Shown piece by piece: positions 22,501 through 33,064 of a DNA stretch of 64,000 bases; within the stretch, counting starts at the first letter, position 1, and each line of letters starts with the position of its first letter. Under the pieces are notes generated by a model. That model saw nothing but the letters and a program-made list of their open reading frames with translations. It was not told where the DNA came from and ran no database searches. Both the position numbers and the translations under genes were made by a program. Source of the DNA: Schistocephalus solidus (lineage: Eukaryota; Platyhelminthes; Cestoda; Diphyllobothriidea; Diphyllobothriidae); assembly GCA_017591395.1 (NCBI GenBank), contig WEDG01001425.1, positions 1 through 64,000 on the forward strand, given 5' to 3'.

Positions 22501-22699
22501 TATACGATAAATTTTTCAGTTTACGTGAATTCAAAAAGGTGCTAGCGTACTGTAGAGATGACCTTATAAACATAGTTCAGACAAACAGATAAACCTAAAA
22601 AGACAGGATATCAAAGAAAAATAGGTAGAGGAGTATACAGTTTCAGAAAATGTCCTTGTGAATGGAGAGTAAACAAAAATGGTGGCTCAAATTCAAAAG

Positions 22700-23011
22700 C
22701 CCGCCACTGGAGCCTGTTGGTGCGGATATTTAGTCGAAGGTTAAAGCAATCGAAGGGGTGGTTCTATGCTCGGAAAGTAAACGAGCAACACTGAGGCACT
22801 TTTGGCTGATCATTATTTATGACTTGCAAATTAAGTAGTCCCGTGAACTGAAAATGCGTTGCCTAGTGCCTATGTCTTCAGGGTCCGTAGCATGTTTGCT
22901 TCTTTTAAGCCATAAATTCGTGCTTTGCAATCGAATTTGCTTCATTTTGAATAACTCGATGAACCAGGTAAAGTTTAACCGATCAAAATTTTATTGAAGT
23001 CCCCCATACAA
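22700..23011. repeat. Family F, copy 2, left part
   Basis: This aligns with 5,476-5,800 and 43,905-44,110, including the 'attaagtagtcc' block (about 22,829). It is cut at about 23,011 by a fragment of the CR1-type LINE and resumes at about 23,863. About 100 bp present in the uninterrupted copies are missing at the breakpoint. Confidence 0.7.
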
Positions 23012-23862
23012 CACGGCTACCTTTGCGCAATGTAGGGAGGGTTTAAGCGAGGGCGTGATCCAGACTCCAAGGTCCTTTTGGACATCCACTTCTTTCAATA
23101 AAATGCCATTCAGACTGTAAACCGTACGGTTCGAAGGATTGCTTTTCCCGACTCGTATAATGTTGCACTTGCTCTCATTAAACGGCAAGAGCCAGTCATT
23201 TGACCATTTCTGGAAGGATGTTTGGAAAAGCGAAGAGAGTGGTTTTGCCAACTCTCTCGCGAGCTCTTTCAACAGCTTGGCAGGTACTTCATCGGGACCC
23301 GGAGACTTGTATTCCTTTAACCCCAAAAGTTCCTTTAGGACAGTAGTATCGGTGAAATGAACAGTCTCGACTATTGTATCCACTTCGAAGCCATCGGTAG
23401 GGTGATCGTATCTCATTTCCTTTGTGAAAACCAACTGGAAAAATTCCGAAAGATGATCAGCGTTCGCACCGTCTTCAGTAAGGTCTATGCCCTCGGCGGT
23501 CCTTAGCAGGGGTATCGGATCCTTGTTCCGTGTATTCTGCCTGAGGTAACCGTAAAACAGTTTCGGATTCACGGTGGCCCGGTTCAGCAGGTCCACTTCG
23601 AAAGCCTGTCTTGTTCTAAAAATAAGGCCCTTGACCCGATTTCTCTTCATTTTGTACGCATTAAGAGATGCAGGAGATCCGTCCGTAAGCGATTTTTTCC
23701 ACAATCTCCACTTTTTGTTAACTTCGATTTTTAAGGCCTGCGTAAGCCATCGCGGTCTGTTGGTTAACCTTCTTCTCAAAATCGGACAGTGATTTTCGTT
23801 GTGTCTGTGCAGTATGTCCCGGAACGTTTCCAAGTCTTTGGTTATGTTTCCAACGAATAACC
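23012..23862 (-). mobile_element. Internal fragment of CR1-type LINE
   Basis: This is nearly identical to 27,490-28,340. The open frame 22,991-23,833 (minus) encodes the linker before RT (LTNRPRWLTQALKIEVNKKW), an EYKSPGPDEVPAKLLK motif, then a jump to WSNDWLLPFNESKCNIIRVG near the RT C-terminal side. The central RT core with the catalytic aspartates is absent, exactly as in the longer copy. Both ends are internal to the element: it has no 3' tail and no 5' end. Ordinary target-primed insertion, which keeps the 3' end, does not explain it. Confidence 0.8.
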
Positions 23863-24950
23863 TGTGGCGGCATCCATGATATATGCCTTTAGAGCATAAT
23901 TACGATGTCAGTCGTATAGAATCCTGTCTCAAAATACCGTATAACAATGCATTTTTCAAGGACTCCGAAGGTACGCAAGAAAGGGGGGATTGTACAGCAT
24001 TGTTTATTAAATTAACGACTCTCTACTTGTTTTACCCTACGGAAGTAATTAAAGGAATTGAAAAAGGTAACACATAACCGGTGACACAGGAAATATTAAA
24101 AAAAAACTGTAGAAACAGACGTGCTATTGTCAATTTTAGAACACTTAGTAGTCAGATATAATTTAGAGGTGCTTGTTACAGTAGATCATTTTGAAAAAAG
24201 TGCACTTCAGCTAAAAACTACGAAAATATCCGCTAGAGCGCCGCACGTGCAGTAGAGCGAAACATTTGAAACTGATACCCATTTTACATAGGTGACACCC
24301 TGTGACGGCATCCTTGATAAATGCACTAATTGTTTAATTTAGATGTCAGTCGTATAGAATCCTGTCTTAAAAAACCGCATTACAATGTATTTTTCAAGGA
24401 CTCCGAGGGTAAGCAAGATAGGGGGCATTGAGCAGCATTGTTTATTAAATTAACGTCTCTCTACTGGATTCATGCTGCGGAAGTAATTGCAGGAATAAGA
24501 AAAGGAAACATATAAGCGGTGGCACTGGAAATATAAAAAAATGAAGTAACAGATGTGCTTTTGTAAATGTTAGAACAGTTGGCAATCAGATATAATTAAG
24601 TGGGTGCGTATCAAAGTAGATCATTTTGAAAAAAGTGCACTTTAGTTAAAAACTACGATCTTCATGGTCTGCAAGCACAAGGATGAGGTGGAGGAATTAA
24701 AAAGTCTACAAATATGCATATGTACTATGCAGTTCGGTGTTAACCAGCTGACTTTCACTAACAGTTTTAAAGCAACGTAACTTTAAGAGACAGGAACACT
24801 TAGATCATTAGGATTGATAGCCAACTGCCCAGCCGGATTGTATTTATTTGCTACTTGCGTAGTTGTCATGCAGCAAATGGTAAATAGCCATTGGTCAAAA
24901 CACCGTCGCAATGCATGTTCTTTTAAGCTACATTTTTTAATATCAAATCT
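23863..24950. repeat. Family F, copies 2 (right part) and 3, in tandem
   Basis: Two diverged units of ~370-400 bp follow each other: 23,863-24,240 and about 24,285-24,660. Both contain the 'gtcgtatagaatcctgtct' landmark, a 'gcattgtttattaaattaac' stretch and a 'gtagatcattttgaaaaaag' stretch. The second unit runs on into the 'gtctgcaagca' part found at 6,186. Uninterrupted copies elsewhere contain one unit, so this is a local duplication. Confidence 0.7.
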
Positions 24951-25825
24951 TCAATGATTATCGTGGCATCGCTAGTGCCTCATGTACCTCATCCTGCGCG
25001 ACGAGTAGTTCTGCTGCTCCAACAGCCCCCAAGATGTAAACAGAGTTCAAATTCTAGTTCCTCTTTTCCTTCTCAACTTGAGTCGTGCCTCCCTCTTTCT
25101 GTTTGTGTATATAACATCTTGGCCACAATCCCAATTTTAACAGGTTTTGTGCCAAGACCATCAACCTGTCCTCTATCGTCTTAATTAAAGCTCCATTTCA
25201 TAACTGCTCCGCTATCTTCCAACCTTTGTCATTCTGTTTGTTGTATACTCACTTCCGGTATTTTCAATAGGTTGTATCTTGTGTTTGGAATTTTTGCCTC
25301 GAGCGAAACCTCTAATGCATCTGCCTAGGTCACCATCAGCACAAAATGTCACTTCCAGCCTGTCAATCATCACTGCAACTACTTTTCTTCAGTCGATCAG
25401 AAGGTAGGATGTGTCGTGGCTAGAAGCGTGTCATTAGTGTTTACGTGTCTGTGCTAAGTGTGTTTTTTTCGGGATCAGAGGATTGTTGGTAGACGTCTCT
25501 GTCCATCGATGCCCATTTGAGTGAGTTCCTGGAGTTCTCGATGTCCTTGGTCTTTAACGGAGTCGGGTGGTTATTCCTTAGTGCAGACATAATATTCGTT
25601 AAAAGGCTATTCATGCCCATGTTTGCAAGCTGATTCACGTAGCCAGTTTCAGTTATAAATCAGTTGGTTTTTGGATCTGGTATTCAGAACGGAAGACCTC
25701 AAATCCGGCGCTCTGACACATTACCTTATCTTTTAAGTATTTACTTTAACGGCCTCGAAATTCAACAATTTCAACTTGAGTGTTGCAGGCACAGCCCCCT
25801 TCCACAAAAAAATCGGCCGGGCTGT
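24951..25825. other. Unassigned sequence with a possible minus-strand coding remnant
   Basis: No family was recognised. The minus-strand frame 25,441-25,638 (65 codons; begins MNQLANMGMNSLLTNIMSAL) has codon use that looks more gene-like than its surroundings, with no stop over 198 bases. It has no known motif and no match in the window. It could be a remnant of a retroelement gag-like gene or chance. Confidence 0.3.
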
Positions 25826-26366
25826 GATTTTCCTGCGTAGCTCGATTTGACACTTTTACGAAATCTGTAGTTGGAAGATTCAAAAATGAACGTCAGTTCA
25901 CACGCTGTGCACGTATATTTGGGGTTCCATAATGGTATTATAGCAAGAACGCATCAGTAGGGTGTGCAGCCCTCGTTATCGAGGTTAAGAGTGCGTTGAT
26001 CCCGCGTCCTCCTTTCGAGCGTTCACTTACCCTGAGATGACCGGTGTTTCAGTTTAGAACCTCGACGAATATTCGAGTCGGCGACCGTAACCAATCGTCG
26101 CGATGGCAGCCTCATGCCTACTTGAATCTCAAAATAATTGCATTATTGGTGATTGCCTTCGGGCTGTTGGAGTGTGAATTGACCACCATCTTCCTAACTG
26201 CCTTGTCTTAATAAGCCATCAGCTTTCGTAGTGTATTGGTTAACCACCTTGTCACTAAATCTTAGAAAATTGATTGCAAAAATGAAGCAAGAACTCCACC
26301 TCTAACTAATTGGTGAGATGTTTGCGTCATCCATAAATCCCCTGGGTGCAAGTATTTTTAAATCAG
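25826..26366. repeat. Family A, copy 3, joined to the left edge of module B
   Basis: This matches 558-990 along its length, including the upstream part missing from copy 2. From 26,251 it then matches 9,960-10,080. The match stops at 26,366 in 'gtatttttaaatca', where the CR1-type element begins; the partner sequence resumes at about 30,990. Confidence 0.75.
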
Positions 26367-26385
26367 TATCAGTATCAGTATATTT
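26366..26385 (-). repeat. Hexanucleotide 3' tail of the CR1-type LINE
   Basis: About three copies of a six-base unit (plus strand 'cagtatcagtatcagtat') lie exactly at the junction with the empty-site flank. CR1-clade LINEs end in short tandem repeats rather than poly(A), so this marks the element's 3' terminus. Confidence 0.65.
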
Positions 26386-26955
26386 GAGGGAGATGAAGGT
26401 GAGTCACCTTTGAATTCCCCATTTGTATATGCGAGTTGTGGTATCAAAAAATAGTATCTCGATATGTTGGCGAGGCCAACATAGTGGAACATTGTTGAAA
26501 AAGAGCAGACAATGCAAAAACTCCCGGTGATATTTAGGAGAAAAAAACTGCCGCCCTTGGGGTGGGGGGGTGGGGGGTGTCCAACGGGGGCTTTTCGGAG
26601 GTCACATGAATCAGCCAGATTCTCCCTTGCTGATTGCAGAGTCCGTTGAGGGATTTCAAAGGCGGAAATATATGTTCAGATTATCCTCGGTCCATCGCGG
26701 TTCGAACCAAGGGAGAACGTTCATACACCTCATGGACGATGGTCGCCAGGTCCAGCTGATGGGAACACTCAAGGTGTCACCAAGGTGTGCAAATAAGTTA
26801 AGCAGCGAAGAACTCGAGGACCCCAGCATGGGAATAATGGGAGAATGCAAGACCCTCGAACGAAAATAACAAACATAAATAAATGTTACTCAAATATAGC
26901 TAGTAGTATCATAAATGCCTTATTTCTGACGTCACACTTGCAGCTTTAAGTTAGT

Positions 26956-27490
26956 CTAGTAGCTCGCACCATTATATCGATCTAACTGACGCTTAAAAAC
27001 CTCCAAGGAGTCCGACATAACAACATCCAGAGGAAGACTATTCCAAGCTTCGACTACTCTTTGGAGAAGAAGTACTTCCGAGTGTCTAGCCTTGCTCCAG
27101 TCACACGTAATTTGAGAAGATGACCTCTCAAGTTCGTTGTTTTTGCTAACTCGAAGAAATCCCCTGGGACGAGACAACGGTCCTGGACGCGTTGTATGCG
27201 GAATGTTAGTATCAGGTCCCCCCGAAGCTGTCTATAGTGCAAGGGAAAGAGATTGAGACTCGACAGCCGTGTTTCATAAGGCTGTGAGCCATGTCCAAGG
27301 ACAAGTTTGGTTGTTCGCCTTTGGACCTTTTCGAGGATGTTGATGTCCTTCGCAGCCCAGGGTCTCCAAGCTTGGATAGCGGACTCCAACTGTGGCCGCA
27401 CGAATGTTCCGAAGACTTTAGCGAAGCAGTCGGTAGTGAAGGCTGCAAAAGCTCATTTAACGAGGTACATAATCGACATGGCTTACTTCG
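26956..27490 (-). pseudogene. CR1-type LINE, C-terminal region of the RT protein
   Basis: Two overlapping frames together give the conserved tail of CR1-clade proteins. One (27,401-27,054) has VRPQLESAIQAWRPW-like residues, then ILEKVQRRTTKLV and YETRLSSLNLFPLHYRQLRGDLI. The other (27,177-26,956) has RGHLLKLRV in the first frame, then WNSLPLDVVMSDSLEVFKRQLD. A frameshift near 27,070-27,170 separates them, and another near 27,480-27,510 separates this region from the upstream RT piece. Confidence 0.8.
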
Positions 27491-27515
27491 CTACCTTTGC
27501 ACAATGTAGGGAGGT

Positions 27516-28625
27516 TTAAGCGAGGGCGTGATCCAGACTCCCAAGGTCCTTTTGGACATCCACTTCTTTCAATGGAATGCCATTCAGACTGTAAACCATA
27601 CGGTTCGAAGGATTGCTTTTCCCGACTCGTATAATGTTGCACTTGCACTCATTAAACGGCAAGAGCCAGTCATTTGACCATTTCTGGAAGGATGTTTGGA
27701 AAAGCGAAGAGAGTGGTTTTGCCAACTCTCTCGCGAGCTGTTTCAACAGCTTGGCAGGTACTTCATCGGGACCCGGAGACTTGTATTCCTTTAACCCCAA
27801 AAGTTCCTTTAGGACAGTAGTATCGGTGAAATGAACAGTCTCGACTATTGTATCCACTTCGAAGCCATCGGTAGGGTGATCGTATCTCATTTCCTTTGTG
27901 AAAACCAACTGGAAAAATTCCGAAAGATGATCAGCGTTCGCACCGTCTTCAGTAAGGTCTATGCCCTCGGCGGTCCTTAGCAGGGGTATCGGATCCTTGT
28001 TCCGTGTATTCTGCCTGAGGTAACCGTAAAACAGTTTCGGATTCACGGTGGCCCGGTTCAGCAGGTCCACTTCGAAAGCCTGTCTTGTTCTAAAAATAAG
28101 GCCCTTGACCCGATTTCTCTTCATTTTGTACGCATTAAGAGATGCAGGAGATCCGTCCGTAAGCGATTTTTTCCACAATCTCCACTTTTTGTTAACTTCG
28201 ATTTTTAAGGCCTGCGTAAGCCATCGCGGTCTGTTGGTTAACCTTCTTCTCAAAATCGGACAGTGATTTTCGATGAGCCTGTGCAGTATGTCCCGGAACG
28301 TCTCCAAGTCTTTGGTTATGTTTCCAACGAATAAAGGTTCCCACTGAGTGCGCATGAGTTCGGCCCTCATTCCACCGAAATCGCCTTGCCATATATTCCT
28401 TCTGATTGTTGTGGGTCTTGCTGGTATAGCAAATAGTGAGTACTCCCATCGCAGTACCACGTGGTCACTTTTGCCTAGCGGCGGTAGACATGACACTTCG
28501 TCGATGCTGTCGTGCGACTTCGTGAGAACTAGGTCCAGGCAATTGGCCTGTTGTCCTCGCACACCCTTGTTGGAAAAGTGACGTGCTGTGTGAGACGTAG
28601 CTTTAGCATCGTGCTCAGAAAACAA
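27516..28625 (-). pseudogene. CR1-type LINE, endonuclease-RT linker and RT with core deletion
   Basis: This 369-codon frame starts in the endonuclease C-terminus (a SNKGVRGQQANCLDLVLTK stretch). It runs through the linker (RPRWLTQALKIEVNKKWRLW) and reaches the RT N-terminal EYKSPGPDEVPAKLLKQLA. After SLFQTSFQ it jumps to WSNDWLLPFNECKCNIIRVG, which in complete CR1 proteins lies beyond the catalytic YADD box. Roughly 150 residues of the palm and fingers are therefore missing. The same join is seen at 23.0-23.9 kb. Confidence 0.85.
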
Positions 28626-28629
28626 CCGT

Positions 28630-29140
28630 CAAAGGCTAAATCAGAACTATGTGCGCAGTTCGAGCTCCAGTCGATGTGAGGCGCATTGAATTCACCCATG
28701 ATCTGGATATCCAACCGTGTAGCAATCTTTTAAAGCTCCTCTAGCAGGTAAGCATCGGCTACGGGGTCTCTTCTCGGTGGGCGGTAGACTGTCAGGACAT
28801 CTAGACTTGATGCACCTGGCACTTTTACGGATAGCCATATCGCCTCGGAAGTAGACGCGAGTTTAAAAGTTTTGTCTAAAACTGTAAGTTCGCTTTTCAC
28901 GTATGTGAGTACGCCACCTCCTTGACGCTCTTTCCTGTCTTTTCTAAAAAGTTAGTAGCCAGCCATAGTTACATCTCGGTCGTCCACGTGTTGGGGCAAC
29001 CAAGTTTCTGTTACGGAAACTATATCTGGAGAGAGATCGCAGACATGAATCTTAAGCTCGTCGAGCTTCGATAATATACTCTGTGCATTGGTGTACAGGA
29101 ATATTAGTTTTCGGTTTGCTCGGAAAGTGCTAACAGTCGG
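28630..29140 (-). pseudogene. CR1-type LINE, apurinic-type endonuclease domain
   Basis: The minus strand encodes LYTNAQSILSKLDELKIHV, DIVSVTETWLPQHVDD, a GGGVLTYVKSEL stretch, LTVYRPPRRDPVADAYLLEEL and IMGEFNAPHIDW, in the order expected of an EEP-fold nuclease that nicks target DNA. Two in-frame stops (after AGY near 28,948 and after LEEL near 28,733) break it. The metal-binding E of TETWL is present. The aspartate of the GDFN motif is replaced (GEFN). Confidence 0.8.
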
Positions 29141-29382
29141 GCGCGAGCCCCTGTTTACTGGGCTAACTGCGTGGTAATCCGGAACGGGCCTCTCCAGGGG
29201 GAGAACAATGGACGATGGATCACTTGGTTGTTGTAAATAACAAAATTTGTTTCCCCCCTCGCTGAGCCGCCGTCTTAGATCGATGACAAGTTGATGGCGT
29301 TTGTTCCGCTCCGTAGGTGAGAAGTCCTGTTGAAAAAAAACTCCAGGGTTTGAGTTTTATATCTTAAAGCGCCTCGACAGAA

Positions 29383-30248
29383 TTAGACTGTCTTCCTGGC
29401 TACTGGGCAAGATAACTTTAAGAGGCCTAGGACGTGTTGATTCAGATTGGCTTTCGGGCCGTTTTCCAAGTCGGAAGGCTTTTTCCAGTTCAATCGACGT
29501 ATTAGTCCCAGCATATTGTTCAGGAGTTCACGAAAGTGGTTCATGTCTTCAGAATATCGGTCTACTGGAGTCGCAGCTGTTGATTCAGGTAGTCCCTGTA
29601 TTATGAAACTTTTATTTTCTGTCCGTGGCATTTTTTGTAACTACGACGCTGTCTTCCACTATCTGGTGGGAAGGTTTCACGTTGCGCACTGGTGACGATG
29701 GAGCGGATGCTGATTGGCTATGTGTTGGCTTTGATCCGGTTATTTTTGGTTTCGGCTAAATCCACGGGTTCGAAGATTTTGAATCGCAGGTGGTAGTTTC
29801 GGTTGGGGAATCGATTCCAATGCTTGTGCTTGGTGTGAGAAACTCAGTAGTTCCTGTGGAGGACAAGGCAATGGTCAAAGTCCCGTGTTCGAGTTTTTTG
29901 AGGAATCTTTCGAAGTCGGCTGTCCATTAGCTTTTTCCTTCTTGTTGTCAGTTTTGCGTTTTGGACGTTTTTATTTGTTTTAGGCGGACTATTTTTGTCT
30001 TGCGCCGTTGGTACTTGTTGTTCGGTAGCCGTATCAGCTGTCGACGTTGTGGTTGGGATACCCTTTGATCGAGTATCAATGGTTTTGCTTCTGGTAAGTC
30101 GTTCAGTGGACTCCTGAGTGGCATCTACTGCTTGAGAGGTGCCTTTTAGCGCAGATTTTAATTGTCTTATCTCATCCTCGAGCTGGTTTAGCTTCATGGA
30201 CAGTTTTTGACAGCCTCCGCAAATGGCAGTGTCATCAATAGCGTGCAT
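29383..30248 (-). pseudogene. CR1-type LINE, ORF1-like protein pieces
   Basis: The frame 30,248-29,844 begins with a CGGC cysteine pair, followed by a leucine-rich heptad stretch (KLNQLEDEIRQLKSAL; likely coiled coil) and a basic Ser/Thr-rich part. The frame 29,631-29,383 begins with SFIIQGLPES, the typical entry to the RRM-like domain of LINE ORF1 proteins, then RPLK-like residues and a KANLNQHVLGLLKLSC stretch. The two are separated by shifts between about 29,640 and 29,840. The protein would bind element RNA. Confidence 0.6.
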
Positions 30249-30271
30249 ATTAATTTGAGAGAGCGCTCGCC

Positions 30272-30349
30272 GCCGTAATTAGGTGGTCGGGTGGTTAGCG
30301 AGCGTCGCCATCGCGTTGGTGGTTGCGGGTTCAATCCCGGCTTACGGCA
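30272..30349 (+). tRNA. tRNA-like sequence antisense to the LINE 5' region (probably not a functional tRNA)
   Basis: A 78-base segment has a perfect seven-pair acceptor stem (GCCGTAA with TTACGGC), followed by A. It has an internal B box GGTTCAATCC in a T-arm with one mismatch, and an A-box-like GGTTAGCGAGCG. The anticodon stem is only about three pairs, so the cloverleaf is incomplete. It sits 23 bp upstream of the ORF1 start on the opposite strand. It is more likely a tRNA-derived (SINE head) relic than a working tRNA. Confidence 0.5.
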
Positions 30350-30989
30350 TGACTTTTTAAATTCTTGTTTGGTGACTTAAGAAGTAACGGGTGGCTAGGT
30401 GTAGGTTTACACTATCAGCGCTATTACACAAGCAGTATATAAATTATCTACTCCACCTTTTTTGCAAATTAATGAAATCCCCCGAACGTTCTTAACTACT
30501 TCTGCTAGTGGAAGTTGTTAGAATTATTTCTTATAACGAGTTACTCGATATAAATTACACAATCAATTAGACACAATATGGATAATGAACGACTCAGCCT
30601 GTTTTGAAGATACTCCTCAGAAAGCCTGACGAGTAGTTATAGCCTGGATGGGACTGGTAGGTTGTGTAGGCCAAGCCAAGATTTCCGGCAGGTTGCTCTA
30701 TTTGGAGAACTGTCCTAGTTGAACAAAAGTCCTCAGAAACCCTGGAGAGCCGTCAGAGAATGGATGGGACTGGTAGGTTATGTAGGCCAAGAGAGTGCTC
30801 GATTTTGAGAACTCTCCTGGTCAAACTGTGAGGGTATCGAAGGCAACTGGGCGGAAGATTCAAATAATTGATTCAATAATTTGAACCAATTAATGTCTGT
30901 GGACTGATTGTTTCAGTGCAAAGACTCGATTAAATTCGGTCTTCTTGTTGCTCGAAAATTCAAACCGCGCGGCAACCGTTCAGTTCACA
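30350..30989 (-). repeat. 5' region of the LINE with tandem ~110-120-bp units
   Basis: Two diverged units, about 30,611-30,730 and 30,731-30,833, share a 'tcctcagaaa' start and a 'ggatgggactggtaggtt' core. Promoter monomers in tandem are known at the 5' end of some LINEs. The rest of the interval up to 30,989 has no recognisable feature. Confidence 0.5.
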
Positions 30990-33060
30990 CGGAGTGCCGA
31001 AAAACATAACTCAAGGGCTTGCTACTGAAACCACTGATTACTTCTCCTCAGCTAACCCATGAACTAGGACCACAATAAATAAACGATGTCTTGAAAAGTT
31101 ACCCTAAATTCTGTGATGCCTTTCATGACTTGAATAAATTACAAAGGCAGGATTATTATATTGATTCTCTTGTGACGAACTCCCAAAGATATATCAGGTT
31201 CGCTGAAATGCTCCTTTTCTGTGCACATTGGGTATAGAAATTATGATTTATCGATACCATTATACATTCAAACATATTTAAAAGCACCCTATCAAAGATC
31301 ATATTTACAACCGAAAGAATACCTTCTAGTTTTGAAAATACTTGTAACTGAGAGAAAAATTAAAACAGCTAAATGTCATTTGAAATATTCTCGAATTTAT
31401 TTGTTCATGCCTGCTCCTTATGACGTATACACCACAGTTCACATCCTTTGCGCCAATTTGGGAGCCCTACAGTATATATCCGATTTTATGAAATGTCACG
31501 ATCAAAATTGTAGGTGGAAGTACGGCATATAGTTGACGGTTTACTAATGGAAAATTCACTTATATATGTTGATTGAATGGAAATCGGGGCCAAATCCAAT
31601 GTTTCTGGATAGTCGGTAATTTTGCTACGCGATTGGAAGCTACACATCGAAAGCTGCTATTTTGTGCACGTTGTACTATAAACGAATAATCCGGAGGAAT
31701 TTTAAATATATCCTCTCATAGAATGGAAAGTTAAATTTTGCATTCATGAAAATCAGGTTAATGCGGGTAAGAGAACTCACACTTTTTCGGAAACAAGAGG
31801 ACAGATTCAGTTTAAGAAAAATTAGTTTTTTCTCAAATATATGAAGGGTTTTGGCATTAAACTCAACCATAAACTTTTGTGACTGTTAAAAAGTTAAGTC
31901 GGTAAACATATGTTTTCGGTAACTCATCATCGGGCTGGTAAAATTACAAGGAAAATGAAACTATGAGGTGTTAGCAGGGATTAAATATTTCTAATCGTCA
32001 ATAGTGATGGTTTGCTTGCAGCCTACATGGCGTAGTTGACGTGTAGAGGACATTCGGACGGTTTGAAGGGTTTGAGGTAGAGTCAAGTATGGGGATTGAA
32101 CACCAGCGGCAAGTTTGCGGAGCCAACATCAACCATCAGGGAGTGGGGACGTGTAAACATCACCTGAAATGATTGGTGGCCACGAAAGATGGAGCGCCTG
32201 TACGAGCGTCTTTTGACAGCACAGTTCTGGGTTTGTTAGCCGTCTGACCACTGACTCGGCTGTCACTAGCACTCGTTGGGAGTTGGACTTTACCTCTTAC
32301 GCGTCGGAGGGGAGAGCTCGTAATGAATACCCGTAGGTTCTCCGCGCGGAACGCGCTCTTCATGATTGTCTTCAGGCTTCGTCTTTCTAGTTCGCTGGTT
32401 GCATAGACCAGGAAGGGCAGTCTTTGTTTTCTGCAGTTAATGTGATTGACTATGTGGTGCGTTCCCCTCTATTCCGGAGGATGAACCTTTGGGGGTATAT
32501 GTTTCCACAAATCGTGTCCTGCAGGTCCTGGATGTCTACTTAAAGCGTTTCAGGGAAGCAGATGCGTCGCACCCTATCTGTCAGTCCCTGGACTAAATGT
32601 CTCTTTATTTTCTCTGGAACAAATAGGTGAAAATTGATGCATTCTTTCGTTCAGGGTTTTCTTTACGAATAGCCTACGTTTGATAGATCCATCCTTTTGT
32701 CTTTTTTGAAGGATATCTAGGAACTGAATTTGGGTAAACACCTCAGACTGCAGACAAATTGATGGAGGGATGCACACTGTTTAACATCTGGACCAGGATA
32801 TATGTGCCTGTGTTTTGATCCGTCAGACAGGTGATGTCGTCCACGTACCGCCCAGAAAATTAGAGTTCAGCAATGGTGCCCTTATGACTCTTTATTTGAT
32901 CTTGACCATGAAACCGTTTGCTAGAAAAGGTCCAAGGGGTGAAAACATTGCTATACTGTCTGTCTGCCTGTATAACTGTCCGTTGCAGAGGAATTGAACA
33001 TTTTGCGTGTATCAGTCATTCGTTCTCTAAGGGTTTTCACGGGTATACTAATTTGGTATT
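30990..33060 (-). mobile_element. Penelope-like retroelement copy 2
   Basis: Module B (30,990-31,850) is followed by ~400 bp matching 38,660-39,060 (element C-terminal side), then RT. Read on the minus strand, RT includes FLCNGQLYRQTDSIAMFSP continuing as LGPFLANGF, and an intact GRYVDDI catalytic motif at 32,833-32,847 (codons for YVDDI). The GIY-YIG endonuclease segment present at 39,170-39,300 is deleted here (junction near 32,277). Frameshifts separate the motifs. At about 33,060 it runs into module D. Confidence 0.8.
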
Positions 33061-33064
33061 TCGT

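Larger units (their letters stand above)
26367..30989 (-). mobile_element. CR1/Jockey-type LINE, near full length but internally deleted
   Basis: The boundaries come from comparison with 10,065-10,100, where 'tttttaaatca' runs directly into 'ggagtgccg'. On the minus strand the order is: 5' non-coding region with tandem ~110-bp repeats (30,611-30,833), ORF1-like pieces (30,248-29,383), AP-type endonuclease (about 29,130-28,640), linker and RT start (28,625-27,516), RT C-terminal region (27,401-26,956), then a 3' region ending in three TACTGA-type hexamers (26,366-26,385). The RT catalytic core is deleted and several frameshifts are present, so it cannot move on its own. Confidence 0.85.

Noticed and set aside
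23863..24660. CRISPR-like repetition
   Set aside because: There are only two ~370-bp diverged units with no spacers, and the sequence is eukaryotic.
26570..26869. Plus-strand frame of 99 codons inside the LINE 3' region
   Set aside because: It lies antisense to the element with no motif and is best explained as chance openness.
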